A stretch of DNA of 64,000 nt from assembly GCF_000317895.1 (NCBI RefSeq), contig NC_019567.1, positions 2,108,001-2,172,000 of the forward strand. The letters are read 5' to 3'. Position 1 is the first letter of the stretch. Each line of letters opens with the position of its first letter. Shown in pieces: positions 51,595-60,459 of this stretch. The notes below the pieces were generated by a model. It was given only the letters and a program-made list of their open reading frames with translations. It was not told where the DNA came from and did no database searches. Source of the stretch: Bdellovibrio bacteriovorus str. Tiberius (GTDB lineage Bacteria > Bdellovibrionota > Bdellovibrionia > Bdellovibrionales > Bdellovibrionaceae). Both the position numbers and the translations under genes were made by a program.

Positions 51595-52350
51595 ATGTTG
51601 CAACTACTTCTAATACTGACACTCACCTGTTCCGGGAATTTCGCCCGAGGCAACACCATCGTTATCAATGGCGAGGATGATTGGGCCCCTTACTCTTCAG
51701 CATCTGCCGACTACAAAGACGTTGTGGGTCTGGCTCCGGAAATTGTGAAAGCCGCCTTCAAAAGTCAGGGCGTCACCGTCATCACCCGCCCCGTGCCGTT
51801 TGCCCGCTGTATTTATGAAGTTGAAAAAGGGAAATCCCTGGGATGCTTTGACACCATCATCAACCGGGACACCAAAGACAAATACATCTTTCACAAGACA
51901 CCGATGTTTGAAGCCGAGATGGTCGTCTATGGCCGTATCCGCGACAGCAAACAAAATGTGACTTTGAAAGACATGGAAAACAAAGTCGTCGGCACCACAA
52001 ATGGCTACACTTACCCGACAGAGTTTTTACAGAACAAAAAGATTCTGCATTCACAAAGCCCCACTGAAAAATCCCAGCTGGAAAAGCTGGCCAGCAATCG
52101 CATCGACTATGCAGTGGTGTGGGGCCTGACCGGAGAATACCTTTTAAAAAGCCACCCCGAGCTGGCCAAAAAGATTCAACCGGTGGGTCGGCTGTCCAAG
52201 GACGGATTGTATTTGAATTTTTCAAAGAGCCATAAAGATGGAGCGCACTACGCGCATGTCTTTGAAAAGGGTCTGCAGGCCATCCGCGCTGACGGAACCT
52301 ATGAACGGATCATGAACCGCTTCAACACCCTGCACGCCATGAACCCCTAA
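51595..52350 (+). CDS. ABC-type solute-binding protein, family 3
   Basis: 251 residues from the ATG at 51595, with AAGGA upstream; an ATG at 51577 is the alternative. Signal peptide about 1-20. SBP_bac_3 features: IVINGEDDWAPYSSASADYK, GLAPEIVKAAFKSQGV, FARCIYEVEKGKSLGCFDTI and KLASNRIDYAVVWGLTGEYL. The fold binds small amino acids or related polar compounds in the periplasm. The Cys of ARCIYEV and GCFD are within disulfide distance. No permease or ATPase is adjacent, so the transporter partner lies elsewhere or the protein senses rather than imports. Confidence 0.85.
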   Translation: MLQLLLILTLTCSGNFARGNTIVINGEDDWAPYSSASADYKDVVGLAPEIVKAAFKSQGVTVITRPVPFARCIYEVEKGKSLGCFDTIINRDTKDKYIFHKTPMFEAEMVVYGRIRDSKQNVTLKDMENKVVGTTNGYTYPTEFLQNKKILHSQSPTEKSQLEKLASNRIDYAVVWGLTGEYLLKSHPELAKKIQPVGRLSKDGLYLNFSKSHKDGAHYAHVFEKGLQAIRADGTYERIMNRFNTLHAMNP

Positions 52351-52352
52351 AA

Positions 52353-52387
52353 CGAAAAATGCCCGTGCCTTAATTCAGACACGGGCG
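52353..52387 (-). terminator. rho-independent terminator of the HNH-like gene
   Basis: On the minus strand GCCCGTGTC pairs with GGCACGGGC around TGAATTAA, then ATTTTTCGTTTT. Confidence 0.75.
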
Positions 52388-52420
52388 CCCCTCGAAACAG
52401 AGATAATATAAATTCAAAGA

Positions 52421-52900
52421 TTAAAGTTCGCGAACGCGAGCTTCGATTTCTGGAACTTCATTCAGGTGATTTTTAGCCTGAATGATGATTTCCACAGCGT
52501 CTTTCTGAAGCAAACGGCCGGCAGCCATTTTTTCACAGATCAGAGCTTCCAATTTGTCAGTGATTTCGTAAACAGATTCGTGCTGTGGCCACAGATTTTT
52601 AGCATCGTTGCTGCCACCTGCACAAAGCGGGATGTAGTGATCGATCTTGAATGCCAGACGCTTCATAGAGCGTGTTCTGTAACCGATCTGATCGTATTTC
52701 TGGAAAATAGCAGCCTTCTGGGAGGAAGACACATCACGCTCACAGTATTTGATCTTTTCAGGGTAACGGTATTCAGACGGACGGTTGCAAAGAGCCCCCG
52801 GCGTCAGGGAAGCATCTGGTCCCTTCGGAAAGGCTTCATAAGCCTGGGACATGGAAACAGAGAACAAAACAACAACAAAGAGAACTGCGCTCTTCAACAT
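52421..52900 (-). CDS. exported HNH-like nuclease
   Basis: 159 residues with a 20-residue signal peptide. The core KIDHYIPLCAGGSNDAKNLW (Asp87-His88, Asn102) followed by PQHESVYEITDKLE matches a secreted HNH-type pattern: base His, metal Asp and Asn, then a helix. Two Cys pairs (38/53 and 93/122) suggest disulfides. HNH enzymes cut DNA or RNA with a single metal. In an exported form it could degrade prey or environmental nucleic acids, which is inference. A ribosome site (GGAG) precedes the ATG. Its own terminator follows, so it is monocistronic. Confidence 0.78.
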   Translation of the reverse strand: MLKSAVLFVVVLFSVSMSQAYEAFPKGPDASLTPGALCNRPSEYRYPEKIKYCERDVSSSQKAAIFQKYDQIGYRTRSMKRLAFKIDHYIPLCAGGSNDAKNLWPQHESVYEITDKLEALICEKMAAGRLLQKDAVEIIIQAKNHLNEVPEIEARVREL

Positions 52901-53057
52901 ATTCGCTCCAAATAGACTGCCCTTTACGGTGGCAGGTAGAAACGTCAGACCCTATCTCCGACTTATATTTGTGTAACCGCGGTTAGTAGTAGCGGTGAGA
53001 TTTCCTCTTTGCAATAAAATTAAGGACCCCTAACGCACCCGTTCATGTCCCCAAAAG

Positions 53058-53093
53058 GCAAAAAAAAGACCCACCCTCATCGGGCAGGTCTTC
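53058..53093 (-). terminator. rho-independent terminator
   Basis: On the minus strand AAGACCTGCCCG pairs imperfectly with GGGTGGGTCTT around ATGA, then a long T tract. It ends the histone-like gene. Confidence 0.7.
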
Positions 53094-53117
53094 CTAAATC
53101 TTAATTTTAAAGACGTT

Positions 53118-54014
53118 CTAGTACTCGTCGTCTTCGACGCCGGAACCGGACCCTTCGCCCATCCCACGAACTTCTTCGATGAATGCGCTGTTATCCTCTT
53201 CAAAGTCATTGTCGCTCGCTGATTCGTCGATTTCCAGCTCTTGGATGGCAGCCAGGAAGTCTTTTTCGGTGCGCAAATCACGGCGGATCATTTCCAGGAA
53301 TTTATCCGGATAACGAGAGGTTAGCTCTTCCACATAACGCTCAAGTTTACCGTCCTGAAGGATCTTCTTACGAACTTGGATCTTCTTCCAGAACATCAGG
53401 TAGTGGTAACGGCAGTATGCATCCACAGCAGCGATCTGATCGCAATCGCGGGCACGGCAGTAACGGCGGCCTTCGGCATCCGTCAGAACCACTTCTTCGT
53501 CAGACTTGGCTTTTTCTTCGGCAACCCACTCTTCATCAACCTCGATCTCCTCTTCGGATTCCTCGACGGCTTTGAGCTCTTCCTCGTACTCGCCAATTTC
53601 ATCACCCATCAGATCGTCATCGGCGATAAAATCGTCTTCCAGCTCGTTTTCGTCCTTTTCCTTCTTCGCTTTGCCTTTTTTAGGGGCTTTTGCCTCTTTT
53701 TTAGGCGCAGCTTTTTCAGGAGCAGGTTGCGGGGCTGCCTTTTTCTCGGCTTTTTTGGCCGCTTCGACCTTGGTTTCTTTAACCTCTTTGGTCTCTTTGG
53801 CTGCTTTAACCGGGGCTTTTGCCGGTTTTACTTCCGGCTTTTTCTTCGCCTCAGGCTTTTTAGCCACCTTAACAGGGGCTTTATCGGCCTTTTTCTTCAC
53901 AACAGCCTTCGGAGCCGGCTTTTTAGGAGCTGGCTTTGCGGCTTTTGCGGGCGCTTTCTTAGCTGGTTTTGCAGCGGCTTTGGCCGCGGGCTTCTTTTTA
54001 ACGATTTTTGCCAT
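53118..54014 (-). CDS. histone-H1-like Lys/Ala/Pro protein with Cys/His module
   Basis: 298 residues in three parts. Residues 1-120 are almost only Lys, Ala and Pro (for example AKAAAKPAKKAPAKAAKPAP), like the tail of histone H1 or bacterial AlgP/Hc1 proteins. Residues about 120-175 are strongly acidic. The C-terminal part has Cys186, Cys191, Cys201 and His204 (YCRARDCDQIAAVDAYCRYH), a plausible zinc site, followed by helical ELTSRYPDKFLEMIRRDL. It is probably a DNA- or RNA-binding cytoplasmic protein that condenses or bridges nucleoid. Similar Lys/Ala tails occur in several predatory bacteria. The C-terminal fold is unknown. It has its own terminator. Confidence 0.78.
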   Translation of the reverse strand: MAKIVKKKPAAKAAAKPAKKAPAKAAKPAPKKPAPKAVVKKKADKAPVKVAKKPEAKKKPEVKPAKAPVKAAKETKEVKETKVEAAKKAEKKAAPQPAPEKAAPKKEAKAPKKGKAKKEKDENELEDDFIADDDLMGDEIGEYEEELKAVEESEEEIEVDEEWVAEEKAKSDEEVVLTDAEGRRYCRARDCDQIAAVDAYCRYHYLMFWKKIQVRKKILQDGKLERYVEELTSRYPDKFLEMIRRDLRTEKDFLAAIQELEIDESASDNDFEEDNSAFIEEVRGMGEGSGSGVEDDEY

Positions 54015-54079
54015 AGTTCTACCTGGTAGTGCTTTAGATGATCATTTCATCTGTCAGACATTTGAGAAAAGCTGTCAAC

Positions 54080-55060
54080 TCATTTCACTGAAATAGTGCC
54101 ATCTTGACTGCGCACAAAAATGCTTCCTCTAGGTGCGTCGCCACGAAGGCGTCCACGCACACTTTTTTCCGCACTGAGCTTCGTCACACGAAGTTCCGAA
54201 GGAACAACAATTTCACCTTCCACCGTCATCAAATTCAAAGAAGCTCCCGATCCCGGAGGCGTCTGAATGCTGACTTTGCCGGACTTGGATTTCACATCCA
54301 CTTCAGAATCCAGAGTCATGCCAATTGTGATGGCAGCATCCTGGTTCTGACCTTCAATGCGCCCCTGGAAGCCCTGAATATTCAGACTGCCCTTGCCGCT
54401 TTCAAACTGGATAGTCCCGTTGCTTTGATTGACCTTGGCTGCCGACTGCTGTGCCGATACGGTCAGGAAACCACGCACTTTTTCGATGTTCATCTGTCCG
54501 GAGAAAAGCGAAGCTTCCACATCGCCCTGGATGTTTTTAAGAGTCATGCTGCCAGAATAGGAATCAGCCTCCACCTTACCCAGGTGATCCGACACCGACA
54601 CATCCCCTTTTTGCACGTAAACCTGCAAAGTCCCGGCACCATTAAGTGCTGCAACGCGGCCTTGAGTCAGGCTCACTTTAAGGTCTTTATTCCACTTCTG
54701 CGCCACCACGGATCCACCGCGCAACTGCACTTCTGTAGGCATTCCCGGACCGGTGATTTCAATTTTTTTCAGTTGTGTATTCGCTTTTGGCAAGATGTTC
54801 AGCCAGGTTCTTTTCCCGCTGTATTCATTCATGCGCACTTCGATGATATTATTTTTCTTTTCGATGATAAAAACGCCTTCAGCGCCGGACTGCTCCACAC
54901 CTGAAACCCGCAACGCTGCACCAGGCTGCGCCACCATCTGAACCTGAGCCTCAAGTCCTTTGAGGACCAGACGGTCCCCTTCAGAGACTGGCACGTCAAA
55001 AGTCGCCGCCATCACTGGCTGAAAAACGAGGTGGGCAAGAATGAAACTAATCGCTGACAT
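54080..55060 (-). CDS. exported beta-helical protein, DUF4097-like
   Basis: 326 residues from the ATG at 55060 with GGGGAG upstream; an open frame further upstream overlaps the divergent thiolase and is rejected. Signal peptide to about residue 18. From about 100 onwards short repeats run NGAGTLQVYVQKGDVSVSDH, LGKVEADSYSGSMTLKNIQG, DVEASLFSGQMNIEKVRGFL and so on, each about 20 residues, like the right-handed beta-solenoid of DUF4097/DUF2807 adhesin-head proteins. The role is unknown; surface or periplasmic scaffold is likely. Its promoter (TTGTAA-17-TATATT) faces away from the thiolase. Confidence 0.75.
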   Translation of the reverse strand: MSAISFILAHLVFQPVMAATFDVPVSEGDRLVLKGLEAQVQMVAQPGAALRVSGVEQSGAEGVFIIEKKNNIIEVRMNEYSGKRTWLNILPKANTQLKKIEITGPGMPTEVQLRGGSVVAQKWNKDLKVSLTQGRVAALNGAGTLQVYVQKGDVSVSDHLGKVEADSYSGSMTLKNIQGDVEASLFSGQMNIEKVRGFLTVSAQQSAAKVNQSNGTIQFESGKGSLNIQGFQGRIEGQNQDAAITIGMTLDSEVDVKSKSGKVSIQTPPGSGASLNLMTVEGEIVVPSELRVTKLSAEKSVRGRLRGDAPRGSIFVRSQDGTISVK

Positions 55061-55108
55061 GCGTTGACTCCCCTGCCCCATCCCGGGGGCTATTGACTCT
55101 GTTCCTAA

Positions 55109-55137
55109 AATATAAAAAAGTATCCGGGCATTTACAA
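55109..55137 (-). promoter_or_regulatory. promoter of the DUF4097-like gene
   Basis: On the minus strand TTGTAA, a 17-base spacer, then TATATT. Confidence 0.5.
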
Positions 55138-55205
55138 TAAGGTATTTATAAAGCTTCGGACGGAAATCGCCCGAGACTAATTTGACAGGTAAATTTGAGG
55201 TGAAA

Positions 55206-56381
55206 ATGGAAAATGTCGTAATTGTGAGCAGCGTAAGAACCCCTGTAGCTACTTTCCAAGGAGGCTTTGCCTCTGTTCCTGCACCAAAACTGGGTGCGGC
55301 AGCAATCAAGGAAGCTATCTCTCGCGCAGGTGTTTCTCCTGACGAAATCGATGAGTGCATCATGGGTGAAGTTCTGACTGCAGGTGTCGGCCAGGCTCCA
55401 GCGCGTCAAGCGGCTTTGGGTGCGGGTTTGAAGAACTCCACTCCCTGCATGACCATCAACAAAGTGTGCGGCTCCGGTCTTAAATCCGTGATGCTGGCAG
55501 CTGATTCCATCGCTTTGGGTCACACTAAAATTGCAGTGGCTGGCGGTCAGGAAAACATGACTTTGGCTCCGCACTTGCTTGAAAACTCCCGCTCCGGTTA
55601 CCGCATGGGTCCGACACAAATGACTGACTCCATGATCAAAGACGGTCTTTGGGATCCATACAATAACTTCCACATGGGTAATGCGGCTGAAATCTGCGTG
55701 AAAGAGCACGGTTTCACTCGTGAAGAACAAGATGCTTTCGCAATTGATTCCTACAAAAAAGCTCAGGATGCGTGGACGAAAAACGCATTTAAAAATGAAA
55801 TCGCAGCTATTGTGGTTGAAGGCCGCAAAGGTGCTGTGACTATCGATAAAGACGAAGAACCGTTCAACACGAACTTCGACAAAATCCCTGGCTTGAAACC
55901 AGCATTCGACAAAGCCGGCACCATCACGGCTGCCAACGCTTCCAAAATCAACGACGGTGCGGCGGCCCACGTTTTGATGTCCGAATCTGAAGCGAAAAAA
56001 CGCGGCATCAAACCTTTGGCGAAAATCGTGGCTCACGCAACATTCGCGCATGAACCAAAATACTTCACCACGGCTCCAGTGGGCGCGATCAAAGCGGCCC
56101 TGAACAAAGCCAACCTGAAAGTGGGCGATGTGGATCTTTGGGAAATCAACGAAGCTTTCGCAGTTGTGACTCAAGTGGCGATGAAAGAACTTGAAATCCC
56201 GGCAGCTAAAGTGAACATCCACGGTGGTGCGGTGGCTATCGGTCACCCGATCGGTGCTTCTGGCGCGCGTATTCTGGCGACTTTGGTTCATGCTTTGCAC
56301 ACTCACAACAAACGCTACGGCCTGGCTACTTTGTGCATCGGTGGCGGTGAAGCGGTGGCATTGATCATCGAGAAGGCGTAA
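55206..56381 (+). CDS. acetyl-CoA C-acetyltransferase (AtoB/PhaA type)
   Basis: 391 residues from the ATG at 55206 with GAGGTG upstream. Cys88 ([11 protein letters not shown]), the NEAFAVV segment, His347 ([14 protein letters not shown]) and Cys377 (LCIGGGEAV) are the thiolase catalytic set. At 391 residues it is the biosynthetic/degradative short-chain type acting on acetoacetyl-CoA and acetyl-CoA. It lies five bases before scoA, and the three genes form an acetoacetate-use operon: activation of acetoacetate by CoA transfer, then thiolysis to two acetyl-CoA. Confidence 0.93.
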   Translation: MENVVIVSSVRTPVATFQGGFASVPAPKLGAAAIKEAISRAGVSPDEIDECIMGEVLTAGVGQAPARQAALGAGLKNSTPCMTINKVCGSGLKSVMLAADSIALGHTKIAVAGGQENMTLAPHLLENSRSGYRMGPTQMTDSMIKDGLWDPYNNFHMGNAAEICVKEHGFTREEQDAFAIDSYKKAQDAWTKNAFKNEIAAIVVEGRKGAVTIDKDEEPFNTNFDKIPGLKPAFDKAGTITAANASKINDGAAAHVLMSESEAKKRGIKPLAKIVAHATFAHEPKYFTTAPVGAIKAALNKANLKVGDVDLWEINEAFAVVTQVAMKELEIPAAKVNIHGGAVAIGHPIGASGARILATLVHALHTHNKRYGLATLCIGGGEAVALIIEKA

Positions 56382-56386
56382 TCAAC

Positions 56387-57085
56387 ATGAGTAAAAAGGT
56401 GTTTAAAGACGCCAAGAGCGCGCTCTTTGACGTCAAAGACAATATGACTCTGGTGCTGGGGGGCTTCGGCCTTTGCGGCATCCCGGAAAACTGCATCACC
56501 GTTTTGAACGAAATGGGCGTAAAAGGCCTGACTTGCGTTTCTAATAACGCGGGCGTGGATGATTTCGGTCTGGGTTTGCTTTTGCAAAAACGCCAGATCA
56601 AAAAAATGATTTCTTCTTATGTGGGCGAAAACGCTTTGTTCGAAAAGCTTTACATGAGCGGCGAACTTGAATTGGAATTCTGCCCGCAAGGAACCTTGGC
56701 TGAACGCATTCGTGCGGGAGGCGCTGGAATCGCTGGTTTCTACACTCCGACAGGAGTCGGCACACTGGTGGCTGAAGGCAAAGAGATCAAACAATTCGAT
56801 GGTCGCGATTATGTCCTTGAAAGAGGCATCAAAGGTGACTTTGCACTTGTGAAAGCCTGGAAGGGCGACAAGTTCGGAAATCTGATCTTCAGAAAAACCG
56901 CGCGCAATTTCAATCCGATGGCGGCAACTGCCGGAAAAATCACCGTGGTTGAAGTTGAAGAACTGGTTGAAATCGGCGAACTGGATCCGGATCAGATTCA
57001 TACTCCGGGTGTTTACGTGCAACGTATCTTCCAGGGTTCTGATTATCAAAAACGCATTGAACAAAAAACAGTTTCCAAGGGATAG
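56387..57085 (+). CDS. scoA: 3-oxoacid CoA-transferase subunit A
   Basis: 232 residues. The CoA-binding signature [16 protein letters not shown] is near residues 22-37. [15 protein letters not shown] and [20 protein letters not shown] are the family's second and third blocks. The alpha subunit pairs with ScoB to move CoA from succinyl-CoA (or another donor) to acetoacetate. Translation is coupled by short gaps on both sides (5 and 9 bases). The tail ([20 protein letters not shown]) is typical of SCOT-A. Confidence 0.93.
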   Translation: MSKKVFKDAKSALFDVKDNMTLVLGGFGLCGIPENCITVLNEMGVKGLTCVSNNAGVDDFGLGLLLQKRQIKKMISSYVGENALFEKLYMSGELELEFCPQGTLAERIRAGGAGIAGFYTPTGVGTLVAEGKEIKQFDGRDYVLERGIKGDFALVKAWKGDKFGNLIFRKTARNFNPMAATAGKITVVEVEELVEIGELDPDQIHTPGVYVQRIFQGSDYQKRIEQKTVSKG

Positions 57086-57094
57086 GAGAGCAAA

Positions 57095-57751
57095 ATGCCA
57101 TTAACAAGAGAACAAATTGCTCAACGTATCGCTCAGGAAGTTGAAGACGGCTATTGCGTGAATCTGGGTATTGGGATTCCAACTTTGGTGGCGAACTACA
57201 TCCCTCGGGATAAATTCGTTATGTTACAGAGTGAAAACGGCCTTTTGGGCATGGGTCCATTCCCGAAAGAAGCCAATATTGACGCTGACCTGATCAACGC
57301 CGGCAAACAAACCGTGACGGCACTTCCGGGTGCCAGCTTCTTTTCCAGCGCTGACAGCTTTGCGATGATTCGCGGCGGTCACGTGGATCTGACTGTGTTG
57401 GGTGCGATGGAGGTTGATGAAACCGGCAGCATCGCCAACTGGATGGTTCCTGGCAAAATGGTTAAAGGAATGGGCGGCGCGATGGATTTGGTTGCGGGAG
57501 CCCGCAATGTGATCGTGGCCATGCAGCACACGGACAAGGAAGGTAATTCCAAACTTCGCAGCAAGTGCACGCTGCCATTGACCGGCGTTAAATGCATCAA
57601 GAAAATCGTCAGCGATTTCGGCGTGATCGAAATCACACCTGAAGGTTTCGTTTTGAAAGAATATGCTCCGGATTTGTCTCCGGAAAAAGTTCTGGCAGCC
57701 ACTGAGGGCAAAATGAAAATCGCCCCAGACTGCAAAGCGATGACATTCTAG
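57095..57751 (+). CDS. scoB: 3-oxoacid CoA-transferase subunit B
   Basis: 218 residues with AGGAG ahead of the ATG. The catalytic Glu47 lies in SENGLLGMG, the family's glutamate-thioester site. GIGIPTLVANYI precedes it, and GAMEVDETGSIANWMVPGKM is the conserved beta-strand block. It forms an alpha-2 beta-2 enzyme with ScoA. The operon ends here at a strong terminator. In a predator the route can feed prey-derived acetoacetate or hydroxybutyrate into acetyl-CoA. Confidence 0.94.
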   Translation: MPLTREQIAQRIAQEVEDGYCVNLGIGIPTLVANYIPRDKFVMLQSENGLLGMGPFPKEANIDADLINAGKQTVTALPGASFFSSADSFAMIRGGHVDLTVLGAMEVDETGSIANWMVPGKMVKGMGGAMDLVAGARNVIVAMQHTDKEGNSKLRSKCTLPLTGVKCIKKIVSDFGVIEITPEGFVLKEYAPDLSPEKVLAATEGKMKIAPDCKAMTF

Positions 57752-57760
57752 TTTCACTTC

Positions 57761-57796
57761 AAGACGGCTTCCTGCAAAGAAGCCGTCTTGGTTTTA
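57761..57796 (+). terminator. rho-independent terminator
   Basis: AAGACGGCTTC pairs perfectly with GAAGCCGTCTT around CTGCAAA, then GGTTTTA. Ends the thiolase-scoAB operon. Confidence 0.85.
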
Positions 57797-57837
57797 TACA
57801 CTTCCCGTTCTTACACCCACCAAGGTCCAGCACCACA

Positions 57838-57866
57838 TTGCTCTGTCTGAAAATCCCATAGATAAT
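57838..57866 (+). promoter_or_regulatory. promoter of the cyclic-nucleotide-binding gene
   Basis: TTGCTC, a 17-base spacer, then GATAAT (5 of 6), about 32 bases before the GTG start. Confidence 0.5.
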
Positions 57867-57897
57867 AAATCTTCACGTACTTGCGAGTGGGGTTTTC

Positions 57898-58881
57898 GTG
57901 GCTGAGGCAAAAAAAGTGGCAAAAGACACCTATCTATTCCGAGATGGGGACGCTCCAGATGCCATGTACATCGTTAAGACCGGCGGCTTTGCCATCACCA
58001 AAAGCAAAGGCAACACCGAAGTTGTGATTGCTGAAATCCAAGCGGGTGCGATGGTCGGCGAAATGGCTTTGTTCGACAAAAAACCCCGCAGCGCGAATGT
58101 GAAAGCCACCAAAGATTCTGAAGTGATCGCACTTCCTTACGACTCTTTGAACAAGCAGATGGATCAACTGCCAGTGTGGGTTCGCGCCATCATGAAAACC
58201 CTGAATGAAAAACTGCGTGATGCGAATCAGAAAATCCGCCTGCTTGAAAACACCAATCCCGATGAAGAGCGCTTCCCGCCTCACATCGTGAACAAGTACA
58301 TTTCCATTTTGAATCTGGTTGGCAACAAATACGGAAAAGCCGAAGATGGCGGGGGCTTGAGCTTCTCGTCAGTACTGATTCGCAATTACACGATTCAGAT
58401 CTTCCAGGAAGCCACCAATAAAATGCAAAGTATCACCAACGCGCTGACGGACCTTGGATATCTTTCCCAGGAAGACCGCGGCGACGGCACTCAAAAAGTC
58501 ACCAACCTGAAACCTCAGGAGCTGTTTGGCTTTGTTGACTGGTATAACGAGTGGCTGTTCAAACAGGAAAAAGACCGTCTTCCAGCTTTGTCCGAGCTGG
58601 AAGTGAATATTCTGAACGGCATTCTGCTGTTTGCCCGCAGATCTCAGCCGAACCACAAGGGTCTGTACAAAGTCGATCTGACTGATGTGCAGAATGAATC
58701 CATGAAAGAACTGGGTCAGTTGATCCGCGCGGATGATGTAAATTCTTTGATCGAGAAGAAATATCTGACAGAAAAAATCATGGATGAAAAAGGCGTCTAC
58801 ATCATGGTGGAACTGCCTTACGTTGAACCGCTGGCACGCAATTGGACTATCGTGAACAATCTGAAAAAGAAACTTCGCTAG
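57898..58881 (+). CDS. cyclic-nucleotide-binding domain protein
   Basis: 327 residues from a GTG with GTGGGG upstream. The N-terminal cNMP-binding domain (about 1-115) has YLFRDGDAPDAMYIVKTGGF, IQAGAMVGEMALFDKKPRSA. The phosphate-binding cassette reads GEMALFDKKPRSANV, close to the canonical GE.AL....R.A. A long helix (about 105-125) leads to a C-terminal region (130-327) with helical segments, including FSSVLIRNYTIQIFQEATNK and SELEVNILNGILLFARRSQP. I see no clear Crp helix-turn-helix, so output may be protein-protein rather than DNA binding. Ligand (cAMP, cGMP or none) is unknown. Confidence 0.83.
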   Translation: MAEAKKVAKDTYLFRDGDAPDAMYIVKTGGFAITKSKGNTEVVIAEIQAGAMVGEMALFDKKPRSANVKATKDSEVIALPYDSLNKQMDQLPVWVRAIMKTLNEKLRDANQKIRLLENTNPDEERFPPHIVNKYISILNLVGNKYGKAEDGGGLSFSSVLIRNYTIQIFQEATNKMQSITNALTDLGYLSQEDRGDGTQKVTNLKPQELFGFVDWYNEWLFKQEKDRLPALSELEVNILNGILLFARRSQPNHKGLYKVDLTDVQNESMKELGQLIRADDVNSLIEKKYLTEKIMDEKGVYIMVELPYVEPLARNWTIVNNLKKKLR

Positions 58882-58913
58882 CCTGCTTCGGCGGAGCTGG
58901 AATCAGACAGAAT

Positions 58914-58946
58914 AAAAAAGCCAGGGGTGACCCTGGCTTTTTTTTA
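58914..58946. terminator. bidirectional rho-independent terminator
   Basis: AAAAAGCCAGGG pairs with CCCTGGCTTTTT around GTGA, with T tracts on both strands. It separates the cyclic-nucleotide-binding gene and pyk. Confidence 0.93.
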
Positions 58947-58966
58947 TTCTTCATTTTGAAAGCCGA

Positions 58967-60454
58967 TTACTCAACAACCGGCTCTTCCTGACAACGCAGA
59001 GGCAGCTTGTCATTAGCAAGCTTCGCCACGTTTTCCCCACCCACCGTGTGCACATAGATCGAATTGGTCTTGGCGCCACAAGCGATAGGCTGCCCCAATG
59101 TCAGAATCACACGGTCCCCGGTTTTACCCAAGCCATGAGACACCAACAGCAGATCCACTTCACGCAGAATATCTTCCATCGTCTTGTATGGCTTAATCGC
59201 GTGAGTCTGAATACCCCATCCCAATTCCATGCCATTCAAAACATCCAGATGCTGAGTCACAGAGATGATGCGCGCTTTCGGACGGAAAGCAGAAATGATA
59301 TTTGCCGTCTTACCGGAAGTCGTCAGACAGATGATCGCCGTGGCGTTCAGCTTCAACGCACTCAATGAAGCACTGGCTGCGATGGACGCTGGCGTGCTCA
59401 GGAACTCATTTTCAAGAGAGATTTTATAATATTCTTCCTCATTGCGTTCCACTTCGGTGATAATTTCATGCATGGTGCGAATGCACTTGAATGGATGTTT
59501 GCCGCTGGCAGATTCCGCCGACAGCATCAACGCATCAGAACCATCCAAAACTGCATTGGCCACATCCGTGATTTCCGCACGGGTTGGGCGAGGATTTTCA
59601 ACCATACTATCCAGCATCTGAGTCGCCGTGATTACCGGCTTACCCAACTGATTGCACACCTGGATGATACGCTTTTGATAACCCGGCAGACGGCTTTGTC
59701 CGACTTCCACAGCCAAGTCCCCTCGCGCCACCATTACGGCATCACTCAGACGACAGATTTCTTCCAGATTTTCGATAGCTTCCACCATCTCAATTTTCGC
59801 CACGATTTTCGCGTTGGAATTACCCGCCTCAATCAATTCACGGAGTTTGCGAATATCACGGGCATGGCGCACGAAACTCAGGGCGATATAATCAACTTTG
59901 TTGGCGATACCAAACTGCAGGTCTTCCAGATCCTTCGGAGTCATGCATTCCACCGGCAGATTCACGCCCGGCAGGTTCATGCCCTTGCGGTCTTTCAGAA
60001 TGCCGCCATAGATGACTTCAACATCCAGCTCTTCCCCGCGAACAGCCAGAACCTTGATCTCCATCAGGCCGTCATCCAACAGGATACGAGTGCCCGGCAC
60101 ACAAGCCATTGGCAATTCCTGGAAATCCGAAGGGATCAACCCTGGCTTCCCCAGAACCTTGGCAGTGGTCACAACCAGTTTTTCGCCAGGTTTAATTTCG
60201 ATGGAACCATTTTCGAATTTGCCCACGCGGACTTTAGGGCCCTGCAGATCCTGCAGAATTGCCACGGGCGCCTGCAGCTCTTTAGAGAGCTTGCGCAGGG
60301 AATGAACCACCTTCAGGTGGTCTTCATGGCTTCCGTGCGAAAAGTTAAGGCGAGCCACGTTCATGCCCGCCTTAATTGCTTTTTCCAGATTTTTCTCATC
60401 ACGTGTCGCTGGGCCAATAGTGGCCACAATCTTCGCTCGACGATCTGCTAACAT
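58967..60454 (-). CDS. pyk: pyruvate kinase
   Basis: 495 residues. The N-terminal MLADRRAKIVATIGPATRDE with NVARLNFSHGSHEDH is the PK barrel start. The catalytic loop VAKIEMVEAIENLEEICRLS contains the Lys-Glu pair, and MVARGDLAVEVG the metal-binding Asp. The B domain lies at about 70-170. DGSDALMLSAESASGKHPFK follows. The allosteric C-terminal domain runs about 345-480. It makes pyruvate and ATP from PEP. It is the last gene of the TPR-FecR-coiled-coil unit, five bases after the coiled-coil gene. Confidence 0.97.
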   Translation of the reverse strand: MLADRRAKIVATIGPATRDEKNLEKAIKAGMNVARLNFSHGSHEDHLKVVHSLRKLSKELQAPVAILQDLQGPKVRVGKFENGSIEIKPGEKLVVTTAKVLGKPGLIPSDFQELPMACVPGTRILLDDGLMEIKVLAVRGEELDVEVIYGGILKDRKGMNLPGVNLPVECMTPKDLEDLQFGIANKVDYIALSFVRHARDIRKLRELIEAGNSNAKIVAKIEMVEAIENLEEICRLSDAVMVARGDLAVEVGQSRLPGYQKRIIQVCNQLGKPVITATQMLDSMVENPRPTRAEITDVANAVLDGSDALMLSAESASGKHPFKCIRTMHEIITEVERNEEEYYKISLENEFLSTPASIAASASLSALKLNATAIICLTTSGKTANIISAFRPKARIISVTQHLDVLNGMELGWGIQTHAIKPYKTMEDILREVDLLLVSHGLGKTGDRVILTLGQPIACGAKTNSIYVHTVGGENVAKLANDKLPLRCQEEPVVE

Positions 60455-60459
60455 TTGAA

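Noticed and set aside
53640..54010. CRISPR or satellite-like repeats
   Set aside because: The repetition comes from Lys/Ala/Pro codons of the histone-like protein; there are no regular spacers.
55061..55363. N-terminal extension of the DUF4097-like protein
   Set aside because: It would overlap the divergent thiolase, lacks a ribosome site, and would bury the signal peptide that starts at 55060.
55146..56306. A long minus-strand open frame opposite the AtoB-type thiolase
   Set aside because: Its Cys/His/Phe-rich translation matches no family and mirrors a thiolase with all catalytic residues.
57898..58881. CRP-type transcription factor
   Set aside because: The cyclic-nucleotide domain is clear, but I could not find a convincing helix-turn-helix in the C-terminal part, so DNA binding is not claimed.
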